Source: Xenoacremonium recifei
Lineage: Eukaryota > Ascomycota > Sordariomycetes > Hypocreales > Nectriaceae
Direction: 5' to 3'
DNA: 64,000 nucleotides
NCBI GenBank assembly: GCA_012184525.1
Contig: WOFQ01000007.1
Coordinates: 496,001 to 560,000 of the forward strand
Part shown: in pieces, positions 42,812 to 52,562 of the stretch
Layout of the letters: each line of letters opens with the position of its first letter
How positions within the stretch are numbered: the first letter of the stretch is position 1
Position numbers and translations under genes: made by a program
The notes under the pieces: model-generated
Told to the model about the DNA's origin: nothing
Seen by the model: the letters and a program-made list of their open reading frames with translations, nothing else
Database searches by the model: none

Positions 42812-43601
42812 ATGCCTACGAACAAAACTATTCAGTTAATCGTGATCCCTCATCGACCGGCGGCCGAGGATGAGATTGAGAGGGATTTAGCTCCTGCGCT
42901 TTCACTTCTGAAGGGGTACGTGTTTCTTTGTTTCTCTTACCAGGTCTACGATAAATAACGTAAATTGCTTTACAGGGCGTCCGGACTTGACGCTATCTGG
43001 AGAGGAAGAAAGTTTGAAGATCGCTATACAAAGGTCATCCTCGCTCTTTGGGAAAACGTAGAGGCCTCACACGGGTTTTTTACAAGTCCCAAATATGAAG
43101 AATTCCACAGGGTCATACAGCCGGCACTGAATGGTCGTAAAGTGGCCTGGACTTCTCATGCGCTTCTCGACCACTCAGCCTTGAGCAACTATGGCCACCT
43201 TGCAGAAACCCTCGTTTCGCCAGCGATTGAAGTTGCACTCACAAAAGTCGTGGAAGGTGGTGTTTCGGGATATTATTCTCAATTTAACAAGGTAGTTACA
43301 CGCGTTCTAGCAGAAGAACCCGGATGTGATGGTTTTTTCATCAGTCCTCTCATAGAGAATCCGGAGGATCAGCTCCTGCTGATAAACTGGAAGTCTGTGG
43401 ATGTGAGTGCCCTCCAATCGAATTAATCATGCGACGTTTATTCCAAGCTCGGATATCCTAACGTTTAATAAACATTAGGCACATCACGAACAGTTCGAGA
43501 AGCGGCCAGGGTTTAGGGAATGCATAGATGCGTTGAAAGACTACTATAAGGAATTCGTAGTTCCATGGCATATCGTGGATATCAAGAAAGACGAGTTGTA
43601 G
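42812..43601 (+). CDS. Dimeric alpha/beta-barrel (ABM-like) protein, second copy
   Basis: Predicted 217-aa protein. Exons 42812-42915, 42976-43402, 43479-43601. It begins with a beta strand typical of the fold (KTIQLIVIPHRPAAEDEIERDL) and contains an internal repeat of the strand-helix pattern: ILALWENVEASHGFFTSPKYEEF in the first half and LLLINWKSVDAHHEQFEKRPGF in the second. WENVEASHGF and NWKSVDAHHEQF are the equivalent strand-helix turns with a conserved His, as in antibiotic-biosynthesis monooxygenase or EthD-like barrels. Function is not determined; such proteins act as cofactor-free oxygenases, cyclases or isomerases in aromatic pathways. It shares a promoter with the SDR to its left. 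Confidence 0.72.
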
Positions 43602-43844
43602 CCAAGGGCCTAGCAGTGTTTCTACATTTCACCTCCACCAGTAACGGTACCTGAAGGCATTAGTACGACTAGGCACCAGGGTACATACAAATAGGTAGCA
43701 AATACACCAAAATCATCTGACTTAAGAAGAAAGCCGATTTCTGCATGTGTAAGTTTTAACATGTAATCATCTAGTAGTTTCAGGTGAGCTTGGCTCTCTT
43801 TTCTCACTTCAAGATATAACAACCGGAGATACCCCAATCACTCT

Positions 43845-44826
43845 TTAGCATGCCGAATATCCTCCATCAACTGTCCAATGAGCTACGAGCAGACGTTAGC
43901 AGTCTTTTCACCGTACTATAGAGAGTACTGACCTCCGGTGACATAAGATGCATCGTCACTGAGTAAGAAGCACAGCACTTTGGCTACCTCGTGAGCTAGT
44001 CCCATACGGCCCAGACAGGTAGCTTCGCTTGTGAGCTTTGAGTTGAAGAGTCCCTTTGCTTCTCCAGCCTGGAACATCTCAGTGTTGATAGGTCCACTGC
44101 TTCGTATTAGCGCGAGTACGGTAGTAATATTCAGCATGTCTAATCACGGTAGAAGAGCATTGATGCGAATGCCTTGGCGCCCAAATTCACCCGCTGCAGA
44201 CTCAGTAAGTCCAATGACACCAAATTTGCTAGTCGCATACGCGGCATTATGGGGGAGGCCTCGGAGACCAGAGGTGCTTGAGATGTTAACGATAGCCCCT
44301 CCCGGGCGTGGGAGATGAGGGAGCTGAGCACGCATGCACCACATAACTCCTTTGAGATTCACATTGAGCATGAGATCCCAGTCCTCTTCCTTCTATACGT
44401 AATGGTAGAGATTAGTGCTAAATAGATATAGATCCTTTGGTAAACTTACTATCGTCTCGCAGGTAGTGTCTCCCTCTCCTCCGGCAATTCCAGCAACATT
44501 TGCCGCGCCGTCCAGCCGTCCAAACTCTTTGATAATGCTTTCAGTCCATGACACTACTTCGCTACAGCTTCTGACATCCACTTTCGCTACCTCTACCTTC
44601 GTATTTGTATTTATAGAAGCACCTTCGGATGTTATTAATCGCACTCGCGGAGTTAGGGTCCAGAAACAAACTCACAGGCCCTCTTAGTATCCTCCAATCC
44701 AGCCACATTCAGGTCACATATAGCAATACCGCCAGCGTTTAGTTCTGTGAGTCGGATAGCAACCGCTCTGCCGATCCCCGACGCAGCGCCAGTAACGGCA
44801 TATACTCGACCAGCAATACCAGACAT
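43845..44826 (-). CDS. Short-chain dehydrogenase/reductase (SDR)
   Basis: Predicted 256-aa enzyme. Minus-strand exons: about 44676-44826, 44450-44622, 44148-44392, 43933-44096, 43845-43882. Classical SDR pattern: YAVTGAASGIGRAVAIRL (cofactor motif), CDLNVAG (acidic residue after strand 2 favours NAD), VDVRS, NVAGIAG, MLNVNLKGVMWCM, IVNISSTSGLRG (catalytic Ser), YATSKFGVIGLT (Tyr-x3-Lys), INALLPGPINTEMF, and the C-terminal VTGAHWTVDGGYSAC. The last exon is only 38 nt but supplies the conserved VDGG strand. It is one of four SDRs in the cluster and is divergent from the next SDR, with 287 bp between starts. The substrate is unknown. Confidence 0.9.
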
Positions 44827-45113
44827 AACGTTCGAAGGAGTGATGGCTAATAGAGAATTACAATGTCTGCTATGCATAAACCTGTTCGTGGGCGGGTTCC
44901 GTGAGTAGGTTGTTGAGATAAGTTCCGTAAATCACAGTGCTTGCTTTCTTACTAAAACAGGTTCAGGCTAGGCGATCTTCGGGGTATAATCGGTGTGATT
45001 CCGTTCTTGCGACACTACGCTGGTAAACAGTACGTTAGGTTAAAGAGAACTAGAGATGCTATCGCAGTCATTATAAATTGATAAATTCTAATCGGCGGTG
45101 AAATAATCCGTTG
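44827..45113. promoter_or_regulatory. divergent promoter between two SDR genes
   Basis: 287 bp with a CGG-N8-CGG site at 44980-44993 in the middle and a TTATAAATT box at 45071-45079 in front of the right-hand gene. Confidence 0.55.
44980..44993 (+). promoter_or_regulatory. cluster promoter motif, CGG-N8-CGG (SDR/SDR)
   Basis: Reads CGGGGTATAATCGG: correct half-sites and spacing, with spacer end TAAT. It is 154 and 121 bp from the two start codons. Confidence 0.5.
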
Positions 45114-46130
45114 ATGCAATCATCGGTGCGCCGGATATTTACTTTCCCAATTCCTTCTCCTGCCTCTACTTCCAAAGCCCAAATGTCCGTCCGAGACCGC
45201 GTCGCTATTGTTACCGGTGCTGGCGGAGGCCTGGGACGAGAGTATGCCCTGTTACTAGGGAGACTCGGAGCCAAGGTAGTAGTGAACGATTACGGCGGTA
45301 GTCTGGACGGCGAGGCTGGTACAATAGCTCGAGCTCAATCCGTTGTCGATGAAATCAGATCCATCGGTGGTACTGCCATAGCAGACGGACATGACGTGTC
45401 TATCCAGTCCGACACCTTACAAATTGTCCAGGACACGCTTGCAGCTTTTGGTCGGATTGACATACTCGTTAATAATGCCGGTATCTCGGGCAAGCCCAGC
45501 TCACACGCAGACCTTGACGGCAAGGCGTTCATGAGGGTCATGGAAATTGGTGTCTTAGGGTCGCAATTGATGACCAGCGCAGTTTGGAATACCATGGAGA
45601 AGCAAAACTACGGACGTATCGTGAACGTCTCGTCTGATGCAGTCATCGGGTTCGGTGCAGGAGGGGACTGCGCTTACGCGGGCTCGAAAGGCGCTATCTT
45701 TGCCATCACACACGACCTGGGACGTTTTTCGCCATCTTCGGGCATTAAGATCAATGCGGTCCTACCATCTGGCACATCTCGAATGGGTGACCTTTCTGAT
45801 GCGTCAAAAATGATAACTCGCACGTACTTCGAGGCTAGTAAATGTGCGCCTTTGGTTGTTGCACTATGCGCAGAGGAATGCCCTGTCTCCGGAGAATGCA
45901 TTGCCACCGGAGCTGGACGAGCTGCTCGAGTCACATTCGCAACATTCCCTGGCCACGTCCATGAATCAACTCCCGAAGGGTTTTTGGCCAACTGGGATAA
46001 GGTGATGGGCCAAGCGAATGATGTCTATATCCCGGCTAACACGTTGGATCATGTCAAGTATGGAGTACGCCTGGCCTCGGGATTGGAGGTACCAGATATA
46101 GAGCTAGGAATTGTACCAAAGTCTAGTTAG
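45114..46130 (+). CDS. SDR, MFE-2/(3R)-hydroxyacyl-CoA dehydrogenase-like
   Basis: Predicted 338-aa intron-free enzyme. From about residue 24 it reads VRDRVAIVTGAGGGLGREYALLL, then VVVNDYGGSLDG, NNAGISG, IVNVSSDAVIGFGAGGD (catalytic Ser), YAGSKGAIFAITHDL (Tyr-x3-Lys), INAVLPSGTSRM. The GGGLGR-x-YA and NDxGGxxDG blocks are those of the dehydrogenase domain of peroxisomal multifunctional enzyme type 2 (17-beta-HSD4), here as a stand-alone protein. The first ATG (45114) adds an Arg/Ser-rich, acid-free leader (MQSSVRRIFTFPIPSPAST) that looks like a mitochondrial presequence; a start at 45183 would remove it. The C-terminus (PKSS) is not a peroxisomal PTS1. It is inferred to handle a CoA-linked or aromatic hydroxyl intermediate. 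Confidence 0.88.
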   Translation: MQSSVRRIFTFPIPSPASTSKAQMSVRDRVAIVTGAGGGLGREYALLLGRLGAKVVVNDYGGSLDGEAGTIARAQSVVDEIRSIGGTAIADGHDVSIQSDTLQIVQDTLAAFGRIDILVNNAGISGKPSSHADLDGKAFMRVMEIGVLGSQLMTSAVWNTMEKQNYGRIVNVSSDAVIGFGAGGDCAYAGSKGAIFAITHDLGRFSPSSGIKINAVLPSGTSRMGDLSDASKMITRTYFEASKCAPLVVALCAEECPVSGECIATGAGRAARVTFATFPGHVHESTPEGFLANWDKVMGQANDVYIPANTLDHVKYGVRLASGLEVPDIELGIVPKSS

Positions 46131-46335
46131 ATTACCTCTCACTTTGTATTTACATCGCGACATGGTTTGTTACAGCACTGTGGATGTCTTCAACACCCCC
46201 ATCAAGCTTCTACCTGGTGCATAATATAAAGTCCAATTCGGACGCTTTCAATATAGAGCGACTATACCTCTACTTGATGCATTGAGAGATTCGGGGTCGT
46301 CATGATCAACCTTAGTGACTGACGCTTCGTAGTCA

Positions 46336-46363
46336 TCTCGGAGAGGGTTTCTCGGAGAGGGTT
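46336..46363. repeat. 14-bp tandem duplication with CGG cores
   Basis: Two perfect head-to-tail units of TCTCGGAGAGGGTT in the SnoaL-like gene promoter. Confidence 0.8.
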
Positions 46364-46431
46364 GGTAACATCCCCTCGTCCTGCCAGTTGGCGCCATGAT
46401 TAGGTACCTTATTAGCGGAGAGCCACAACGA

Positions 46432-46445
46432 CCGATGTCACGCCG
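46432..46445 (-). promoter_or_regulatory. CGG-N8-CGG site (SnoaL, site 1)
   Basis: Minus strand reads CGGCGTGACATCGG: correct half-sites and spacing, but the spacer is outside the WTTT consensus. Confidence 0.35.
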
Positions 46446-46542
46446 AACCTGGCGCGAAACACCCCGCAATTGCCATGTTCCCCTCGTCTTAGTTCTGGAA
46501 TCTCGGGTTCGTAAGTGAACATTGCAAATAATTAGCAGTTTG

Positions 46543-46556
46543 CCGAAACTGCCCCG
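46543..46556 (-). promoter_or_regulatory. cluster promoter motif, near match (SnoaL, site 2)
   Basis: Minus strand reads CGGGGCAGTTTCGG, differing from consensus only in the first W. Confidence 0.5.
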
Positions 46557-46564
46557 GCTCGTAA

Positions 46565-46578
46565 CCGAAATCAAGCCG
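46565..46578 (-). promoter_or_regulatory. cluster promoter motif, strict match (SnoaL, site 3)
   Basis: Minus strand reads CGGCTTGATTTCGG, about 125 bp upstream of the start at 46702. Confidence 0.6.
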
Positions 46579-46701
46579 CAGGCAACTAGCGTGGAAGAAT
46601 GATGGATATTTGATCACTAGGCGTAACATGAAGACCAGACACGAATGCAGAACGCGACATCTGCAGACACATTCCGCCATTCACTTAGTACTGTATCGAT
46701 T

Positions 46702-47172
46702 ATGGCAGATCTAAAGACACTAGAAGCACTCCATAAAAGACTCCAACTTCTGGAGGATAAAGAAGCTTTGGCAACACTTCTAAACAGGTACTGCAAGACT
46801 GCAGACGATCACGAATGGGACAAATTTGGCCTTTGCTTTGTCCCTGATGGTGTCTTGGGATTTGAAAGCTGGGGCGACGTGGTCGGGGTAGAGAAGATTG
46901 CAGCGATTGCTCGCAATGCCGAGGACCGTTTTCAAGGTCTGCAACATTCCATGACCAACATGCAATTCACGATCGACGGCGACACCGCGGAGGGGACTTG
47001 CTATCTATGGTTCTCAGCAACAATGGATACGAACAAGCCTCACGAGCATCATGCCTTTGGTGGGCCATATAAGTTCAATTTCAAAAGGACATCAGACGGC
47101 TGGAGAATTACTAGGATGCAGCTCAAGAAGATCTGGGCACAGAATGAGGATACGGAGAGAGTTTTCGGATAA
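46702..47172 (+). CDS. SnoaL-like / NTF2-fold protein
   Basis: Predicted 156-aa intron-free protein. Start at 46702 (MADLKTLEALHKRLQLLEDKEAL) is preferred; the in-frame ATG at 46645 would add 19 residues without family support. The pattern helix 1 with LLEDKEALATLLNRYCKTADDHEWDKFGLCF, then MTNMQFTIDGDTAEGTCYLWF and YKFNFKRTSDGWRITRMQL, is typical of the SnoaL_4 group of the NTF2-like alpha+beta cone fold. Asp in the RYCKTADD stretch and His in LQHSMTNM line the pocket in relatives. Members are small cyclases, dehydratases, isomerases or ring-hydroxylating-dioxygenase beta-like subunits. In this cluster a dehydratase or isomerase step is plausible; that is inference. Confidence 0.82.
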   Translation: MADLKTLEALHKRLQLLEDKEALATLLNRYCKTADDHEWDKFGLCFVPDGVLGFESWGDVVGVEKIAAIARNAEDRFQGLQHSMTNMQFTIDGDTAEGTCYLWFSATMDTNKPHEHHAFGGPYKFNFKRTSDGWRITRMQLKKIWAQNEDTERVFG

Positions 47173-47597
47173 ATCTTAGTTTATAGCTAATCTCAGCGGA
47201 AGATGCACCGCGATACAGATTCGCATCGAATACATTGAAACATTGAATATGTTATTTCATAGAAGTGCTCCCGATGTCTTCTGCAAAATTCATCTATGCC
47301 ATACATGCGGGTTATATTCCACCCATTCCCAAAATTACAGATTGTTGTTTGTTGCCGTTTAAGGTGCTCTGTCCTGGTCGAAACTCGTGTAATAAGACAT
47401 ACTGTTGATGGGCGATTCAAATACATATATGCTAAAAAAGGCAAGTCATGTCGTAACAAAGCAACCATTCCTTGTCTCATATTATTTTACTTAGTTGAGA
47501 GTTGGTTTGAAGGGCCACTCAAAACAAAAATAGTTGTTTGCAACACCATTCATATAGGTAAGACTGAAAATGATATGATTGATATTGAACAGCAAGA
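47173..47597. other. convergent intergenic region
   Basis: 425 bp between the SnoaL-like and alcohol dehydrogenase stops, AT-rich. No feature was recognised. Confidence 0.4.
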
Positions 47598-48662
47598 TCA
47601 ATCCATGACAATCACTGCACGGCCAGTCAACCGGCCCTCCCGCAAGCGACTGTAAGCTTCTGGGATCTGGTCAAAGCTGAAACGATCAATGTCGATTCTC
47701 AGCCTCCCATCTGTAGCCAACTGACAGACCTCTTCCAGGTCTTGCCGTGTGCTTCCTAGCGACAATGCAAACCGAGCACCAGTCGCTATCAAATTCCAGC
47801 CGAGTTGAACAGAGCCTCCTTGCATTCCCACAACTGAAATAATTCCTCGGGGGCGTATCACATCAGCCGCCAGCCGCAAAGTCGTGTCGCTCCCGACGAG
47901 GTCAATCACCCCGCTTGCCAGCTTTCCGCTCGTAATGCGATGAATCTCGGCCTTTGCGTTGGAGTCAGATATGACTGTGGCAGTCACTCCTAAGCTTTTG
48001 GCGAGTTCGAGCCGTTCAGGGGAGTTGTCCACCGCAATGATGCGACCAGCTGTCAATGTCCGAAGGAATTGGACTGCATATGCTCCTAGTCCACCGATGC
48101 CAATGACTACAGCAAAGGCGCCTGGGCGAACGTGCTGGAACATATCCTTGCATCCAGCATATGCAGTAACTCCAGCGTCTGTTAGCGGCGCGTAAAGGAC
48201 TGGATCAACTCTTCCAAGTGAGATGACTTCGCTGCGTGGCAATGCAAGGTACTCGGCAAGACCTCCATCAATCCCACACCCTCTAGTCATGCCGATGGCT
48301 CCTCTCCTGAAGGTGTCGCAATGTTGTTCGATGCCAGCAGCGCAAAATTCGCAAAAACCACAGTGTCTCATATGATGAACCGCAACAGCTTCGCCCTTAG
48401 TGAGATCAGTGATAAGTTCTCCAAGCTCCTCAACCACACCGGTTGTCTCATGGCCAAGAATGTAGCCGGCATCTATGGCGGAAGCATATGGATCGCTTCC
48501 AGGCTGGCTGTCCATCATATCCAAGTCTGAACGGCATAATCCGACCGCCTTAACGCGTAAAAGCACATCATTAGGGCCTACAGTAGGTTTGGGGACCGTG
48601 ACAAATTCGCCAGGCTGTCCCCAATTGACGAGTTTGTATGCTCGCATAGTGGATTTGTCCAT
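47598..48662 (-). CDS. Zinc-dependent alcohol dehydrogenase (MDR family)
   Basis: Predicted 354-aa intron-free medium-chain dehydrogenase. Catalytic zinc ligands: Cys in VGLCRSDL (about residue 43) and the His-Glu of GYILGHETTGVVEE. Structural zinc: the four-Cys lobe CGFCEFCAAGIEQHC (about residues 100-114). Cofactor domain: VVIGIGGLGAYAVQFLR and an acidic end of the next strand (IIAVDNSPERLELAK), which favours NAD. The C-terminus keeps the family's DIDRFSFDQIPEAYSRL and GRAVIVMD blocks. It resembles bacterial-type NAD-dependent aryl or secondary alcohol dehydrogenases. Role inferred: oxidation of a benzylic or aliphatic alcohol formed by a P450. Divergent from the MFS transporter. Confidence 0.93.
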   Translation of the reverse strand: MDKSTMRAYKLVNWGQPGEFVTVPKPTVGPNDVLLRVKAVGLCRSDLDMMDSQPGSDPYASAIDAGYILGHETTGVVEELGELITDLTKGEAVAVHHMRHCGFCEFCAAGIEQHCDTFRRGAIGMTRGCGIDGGLAEYLALPRSEVISLGRVDPVLYAPLTDAGVTAYAGCKDMFQHVRPGAFAVVIGIGGLGAYAVQFLRTLTAGRIIAVDNSPERLELAKSLGVTATVISDSNAKAEIHRITSGKLASGVIDLVGSDTTLRLAADVIRPRGIISVVGMQGGSVQLGWNLIATGARFALSLGSTRQDLEEVCQLATDGRLRIDIDRFSFDQIPEAYSRLREGRLTGRAVIVMD

Positions 48663-49130
48663 ATCGAATTGTGAGGAGATGTCAAATGGATAGGATCTTC
48701 GCTAGTGTTCCCGTTGTGGCTTAAAAATCACTGGTATAAATCAGATTGTCATGAAAAGGCGGTAAGGCCGGCGTGACTACGTGAAATTGGATGGGAAATG
48801 AAATATTCGGGGTTTGCTCTAGGTATCAATCTGTGATAGTTTGGCCATACTAGCGTGAGAATGATGGAGGACAACTTCGGGGCAAATATCGTCGGTGAGT
48901 AGTGCAAGATAACATCGGTAGGATTTCGGAGTGAGATCAACGGAACTTCTAATTTACACTCACAGAATTCCAAGTATGGGGAATTCGAAGCAACTGCCGG
49001 ACCTTCCCCAGATTCTCTCCGCAAGCCTCAATTCATATATTGCAGGACCAAGATCCACCAGATCCAGGTAAAAGTTTGTCTAGATGACTTCCCTTGCTTT
49101 ATCACTTATGCCTATCTTTCTATCAACAAG
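48663..49130. promoter_or_regulatory. divergent promoter, alcohol dehydrogenase / MFS transporter
   Basis: 468 bp with a strict cluster motif at 48916-48929 and a TATAAA-like stretch at 48735-48740 on the dehydrogenase side. Confidence 0.55.
48916..48929 (+). promoter_or_regulatory. cluster promoter motif, strict match (ADH/MFS)
   Basis: Reads CGGTAGGATTTCGG, 254 bp from the dehydrogenase start and 202 bp from the transporter start. Confidence 0.6.
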
Positions 49131-51088
49131 ATGACTCTTGAAACACCAACAAGCTCCCAAACTCCCCCAAGCGGAGTTGTAGGTCCCGAGCACCCAGTGC
49201 AAAATGAGGACGAATTACGATCTCAAGTTCTCACCGCAGACAAGTCTACACTCCCAGAAGGTTACTTCTTGAGCCGAAGGTTCATTGGAACTTTTGGGGG
49301 TATTGCCTTTTGTCTCGCTGCAACATACTTTGCTTTCCAGGCTGGCGCAGGAGCTCTAATCTTGATCAATGCCGACATTGGCCCTAGCGACAACTACTAC
49401 CTCTTTTCAATCGTGTGGACGGTCTCTCAGCCCATATCGATGCTTTTGTTTGGTAGACTATCCGATACATTCGGTCGTCGGAATTTGGCTCTTGGGTCAA
49501 ACGTCTTGGGCATCATTGGAGGCATTGTTGCCTGTACGTCTCAGACGATTGACCAACTTATCGCAGCCAATGTCTTGCTGGGACTCGCCTCTGGTATTCC
49601 GGGATCATACCCTCTGCTTACGGGCGAGCTCATGACGAATAAAACCAAGTTCCTTGGAACGATTTTGGTGGTGGTGCCAAATATCATTGCTACGGGGTTT
49701 GGTCCCTATCTCGGACTTCGTCTAGCCACTCTTGCGAGTTGGAGATGGATATTCTACATCTATATCATCCTCATGGGTAAGTTGAAGATTTATCAGCTGT
49801 GTTTATGTCTAAAGCCCCATTTTTCTAATAATCGACTCGTCAATATAGTTTGCGGCACGGCTCTGTGGTACTTCTTCTATCACCCCCCATCTTTTGTTCA
49901 ACTCCATGGCGTTGCTCCTCGCAGAATGCGCATCCTTGCAGAATCTGATTGGATAGGAACTTTCCTTCTCATATCTGGTCTCGTCCTCTTTCTCCTTGGA
50001 ATCTCGTGGGGCGGACAACCATACCCTTGGAAGTCGGGACGCGTTCTTGGCTTGCTTATCCCCGGCGCTGTGATCTCCATTACTTTCATTCTCTACGAAT
50101 GCCTTGGAAACCCGAAGCACCCCATCATCCCAATGCATTTCTTCAAAGATATGCGGGGCTATTGCTGTGTTGTCATCATTTCTGCCATCACGGGGTGTCT
50201 CCAAACAGCTGCATTCATCTTGTGGCCATCTCAAGTCAACTACATATTTGGAAGTACCGCTAGCTCGTGGGAAGATACAGCTTGGATGTCAAGCGTGGTC
50301 AACTTTGGAGCATGGGCGGGCATCATCATTGTCGGTCCTCTGTTCCATGTTGTCAAGCACCTACGCCTGCAACTTGTGGTTGGGTCTGCATGGATGACAG
50401 CTTTTCTGGGCGCAATGTCAACCATCACCTATCGCAACAAATCGGCAGCAGTTGCCTTCGCCTTCCTCAGTACCTTTCCAATTGGCTGGGGTGAGGTTAT
50501 GACCATGTTGATGGTCCAGTATATTGTTCCAGTGCACGACTTGGGTGTGGGATTCGGTAAGTAATGTGGACAAGCACTTTGGTGCTATACTCTATTCTAT
50601 ACAAAGGACGCGGCTGACAAGTCAATTTTACAGCTATTGTCTCTTCTGTCAGAACAATTATGGGCTCCATCTTTTCGGCCATCTTCGTTGCAATCTACAC
50701 GAACAAATTGCCTGGCTATATGAATTCGATCGTGGTGCCGGCTCTGGAGGACACGTCGCTTCCAGAGAGCTCTATCCCTCTGGTTCTTAAGGCAGCACCC
50801 AGTGCCAGCCAAGCAGCTCTGCAGGCAATTCCTGGTGTGACCCCGGAAATCTTGAAGATCATCAATGCCAAAGTTGCGGACGCATACGGACATTCCTATG
50901 CATACGTATACTACACGGCTGCCGCCTTGGGCGGGATCTGTTTCATTGCAGCAGCATGTCTCCGTGACTTCGACCACTATTTGACAGATGAGGTTGCACG
51001 AATGGTCTATAAAAAGGAGGAGACCAAGGAAGACCCCCTTGGAAAATTACATATTGAAGATGTTAGCGGGACGAAGGAGGTTGCTTGA
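49131..51088 (+). CDS. MFS transporter, TRI12/siderophore-type (14 TM)
   Basis: Predicted 602-aa plasma-membrane transporter. Exons 49131-49776, 49849-50556, 50634-51088. The cytoplasmic N-terminus (about 60 residues) precedes helices beginning with FIGTFGGIAFCLAATYFAF. The helix 2-3 loop carries GRLSDTFGRRNLAL, the MFS signature. Family blocks: ANVLLGLASGIPGSYPLLTGEL, WRWIFYIYIILMG, GTFLLISGLVLFLLGISWGG, AWMSSVVNFGAWAGIII, GWGEVMTMLMVQYIVPVHDLG, and a long final extracellular loop before the last helix (YYTAAALGGICFIAAACL). The 72-bp first intron is a multiple of three and stop-free, so retention would insert 24 residues without a frame change. The TRI12 family exports fungal metabolites or imports siderophores. 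Here it probably moves the pathway substrate or product. Confidence 0.93.
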
Positions 51089-51579
51089 GAGATTTCACAA
51101 AGACCTTACGTGACACAGTCGGTATATCGAGATTTGAAATACTGTATACTTAATTTCTAAGCTAAAGGTGAAATGTAGTGGGAGTAAAGATAAGGATGAA
51201 TGTTTAAAGGAAACCTCCTACTGTTACATTATGTGAAAGGAATCTGCACCCTGTGCAGGTTAGCAAGTTAAGTATGTGATTTGAACCCGCCATAATGTCA
51301 ACCTCTATTTTAAAAAAGTTATATCGATATCGCTATATGACCACGACAAGATTAGAATGAAGTTATGAAATTAGGTTTCAGAGTATGTAGGTCTCCCTAT
51401 AAATTGTACGAAAATAGTCCGAGCGAAATCAATACGACTCTATCTGTGCCCTTCGTATTCCTGAACCCATAAGAGTTAATCTGGTCTCTAGAAAATCTAG
51501 CTTTATCTCTTAAGGGAGTTGGAGAAAACTAAAGAAAAGCTACAGTCAGAAAAGAAAAGTTTATCTGTCAAAGATCAAA
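51089..51579. promoter_or_regulatory. upstream region of the fourth SDR
   Basis: 491 bp, AT-rich, between two plus-strand genes. It holds a motif variant at 51408-51421. A short tRNA-like stretch near 51270-51310 was examined and not accepted. Confidence 0.4.
51408..51421 (-). promoter_or_regulatory. cluster promoter motif, variant (fourth SDR)
   Basis: Minus strand reads CGGACTATTTTCGT, one base from consensus, about 160 bp upstream of the ATG. Confidence 0.45.
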
Positions 51580-52562
51580 ATGCTCGATATCTCGCTCGCC
51601 GGACAGGTCGGCATCGTTACGGGTGCTGGTTCTCCATACGGAATTGGACGTTCTATGGTGCTTGCCGCAGCTGCCGCCGGAGCAAAAGCAATTTATGCAT
51701 GCGACCTAAATATCAGCTCCATTGACGAATTGAAGAGCGAAGCGAGATCTAAGAGAAGCAATTCTCTCATAGAAGGAAGATTCCTGGACGTGTCAAGCGC
51801 GAAAGAGACAGTGGATTTATTGAAAGAAATATTGAAGGAGCATGGCCGTCTCGACTTCTTTTTCGCTAATGCAGGGTATGCGCTCTATAGGTGAGTAATT
51901 TACATCAGCTTGCGCCTCCTTGAGGCCCGTCAAGACAATATCCTAACCCTGATCCTAGACCATTGCAAGAACTGGAAGAATCCCATTTCTCCCGTGCGGT
52001 TGAGGTCATGCAGAAAGGCCCATTCTTGGCCTTGAAGTACGGATCACAAGCGATGAGTGTAACTTCCCCGGAGAAACCTCGAGCCAAGGGAAACATCATA
52101 ATCACCTCTTCTTGTGCTGCATTTGCGGGCGCATACGCAGATATAGCTTACACTGCGGTAAAGAAAGCCTGCAACGGTCTGGTTGAGAGCGGCTCGGTGC
52201 AGCTCGCGTCTAGCAATATTCGAGTCAATGGTATTGCACCTGGCTGCACCAAGTCGAGCATATTGACGAGTTCCAAGCTGGCCGAGTCCGGACAGGCGTA
52301 CAGCACTGAGGCAAGCAAAGAGGAGATGGAAGCAACACACAGCAAATTCTTTGAGCGCGGTGGACTCTTCGAGCAGAAGGAAAAGTTTTATAATCGCGCT
52401 GCAGAGCCCTCCGAAATTGCCAACCTCGCTTGTTTTCTCGCATCGGACTTGTCACTTGCTATTAATGGCCAAATCATCTTAGCAGATAGTGGAAAGACTA
52501 CAGCAGCAACGGGAGAAGGGTTCACAGGACCGGTAAACCCTGTATCACCTTTGCAGTTTTAA
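51580..52562 (+). CDS. Short-chain dehydrogenase/reductase (SDR)
   Basis: Predicted 304-aa enzyme. Exons 51580-51890 and 51959-52562. Starts MLDISLAGQVGIVTGAGSPYGIGRSM with the cofactor glycine motif (a two-residue insertion, SPYG), then YACDLNISS (Asp after strand 2, NAD preference), FANAGYAL, VMQKGPFLALKYG, NIIITSSCAAFAG (catalytic Ser), YTAVKKACNGL (Tyr-x3-Lys), VNGIAPGCTKSSI. The segment after it is longer than in classical SDRs, with an extra helical insertion (EASKEEMEATHSKFFERGG), before EIANLACFLASDLSLAINGQIILADSG. The C-terminal ~20 residues are Gly/Thr/Pro-rich. It lies directly after the transporter on the same strand. Substrate unknown. Confidence 0.9.

Larger units (their letters stand above)
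46131..46701. promoter_or_regulatory. upstream region of the SnoaL-like gene
   Basis: 571 bp. Contains a perfect 14-bp tandem duplication (46336-46363) and three CGG-N8-CGG arrangements on the minus strand (46432, 46543, 46565). Confidence 0.5.

Noticed and set aside
43622..43837. Minus-strand frame after the second DABB gene, ending VTGGGEM
   Set aside because: Resembles an SDR tail only superficially; the true SDR C-terminus is encoded at 43845-43882.
51268..51310. tRNA-like box (reverse strand GGGTTCAAATC)
   Set aside because: No pairing T-stem, acceptor stem or A box at proper distance; not accepted as a tRNA.
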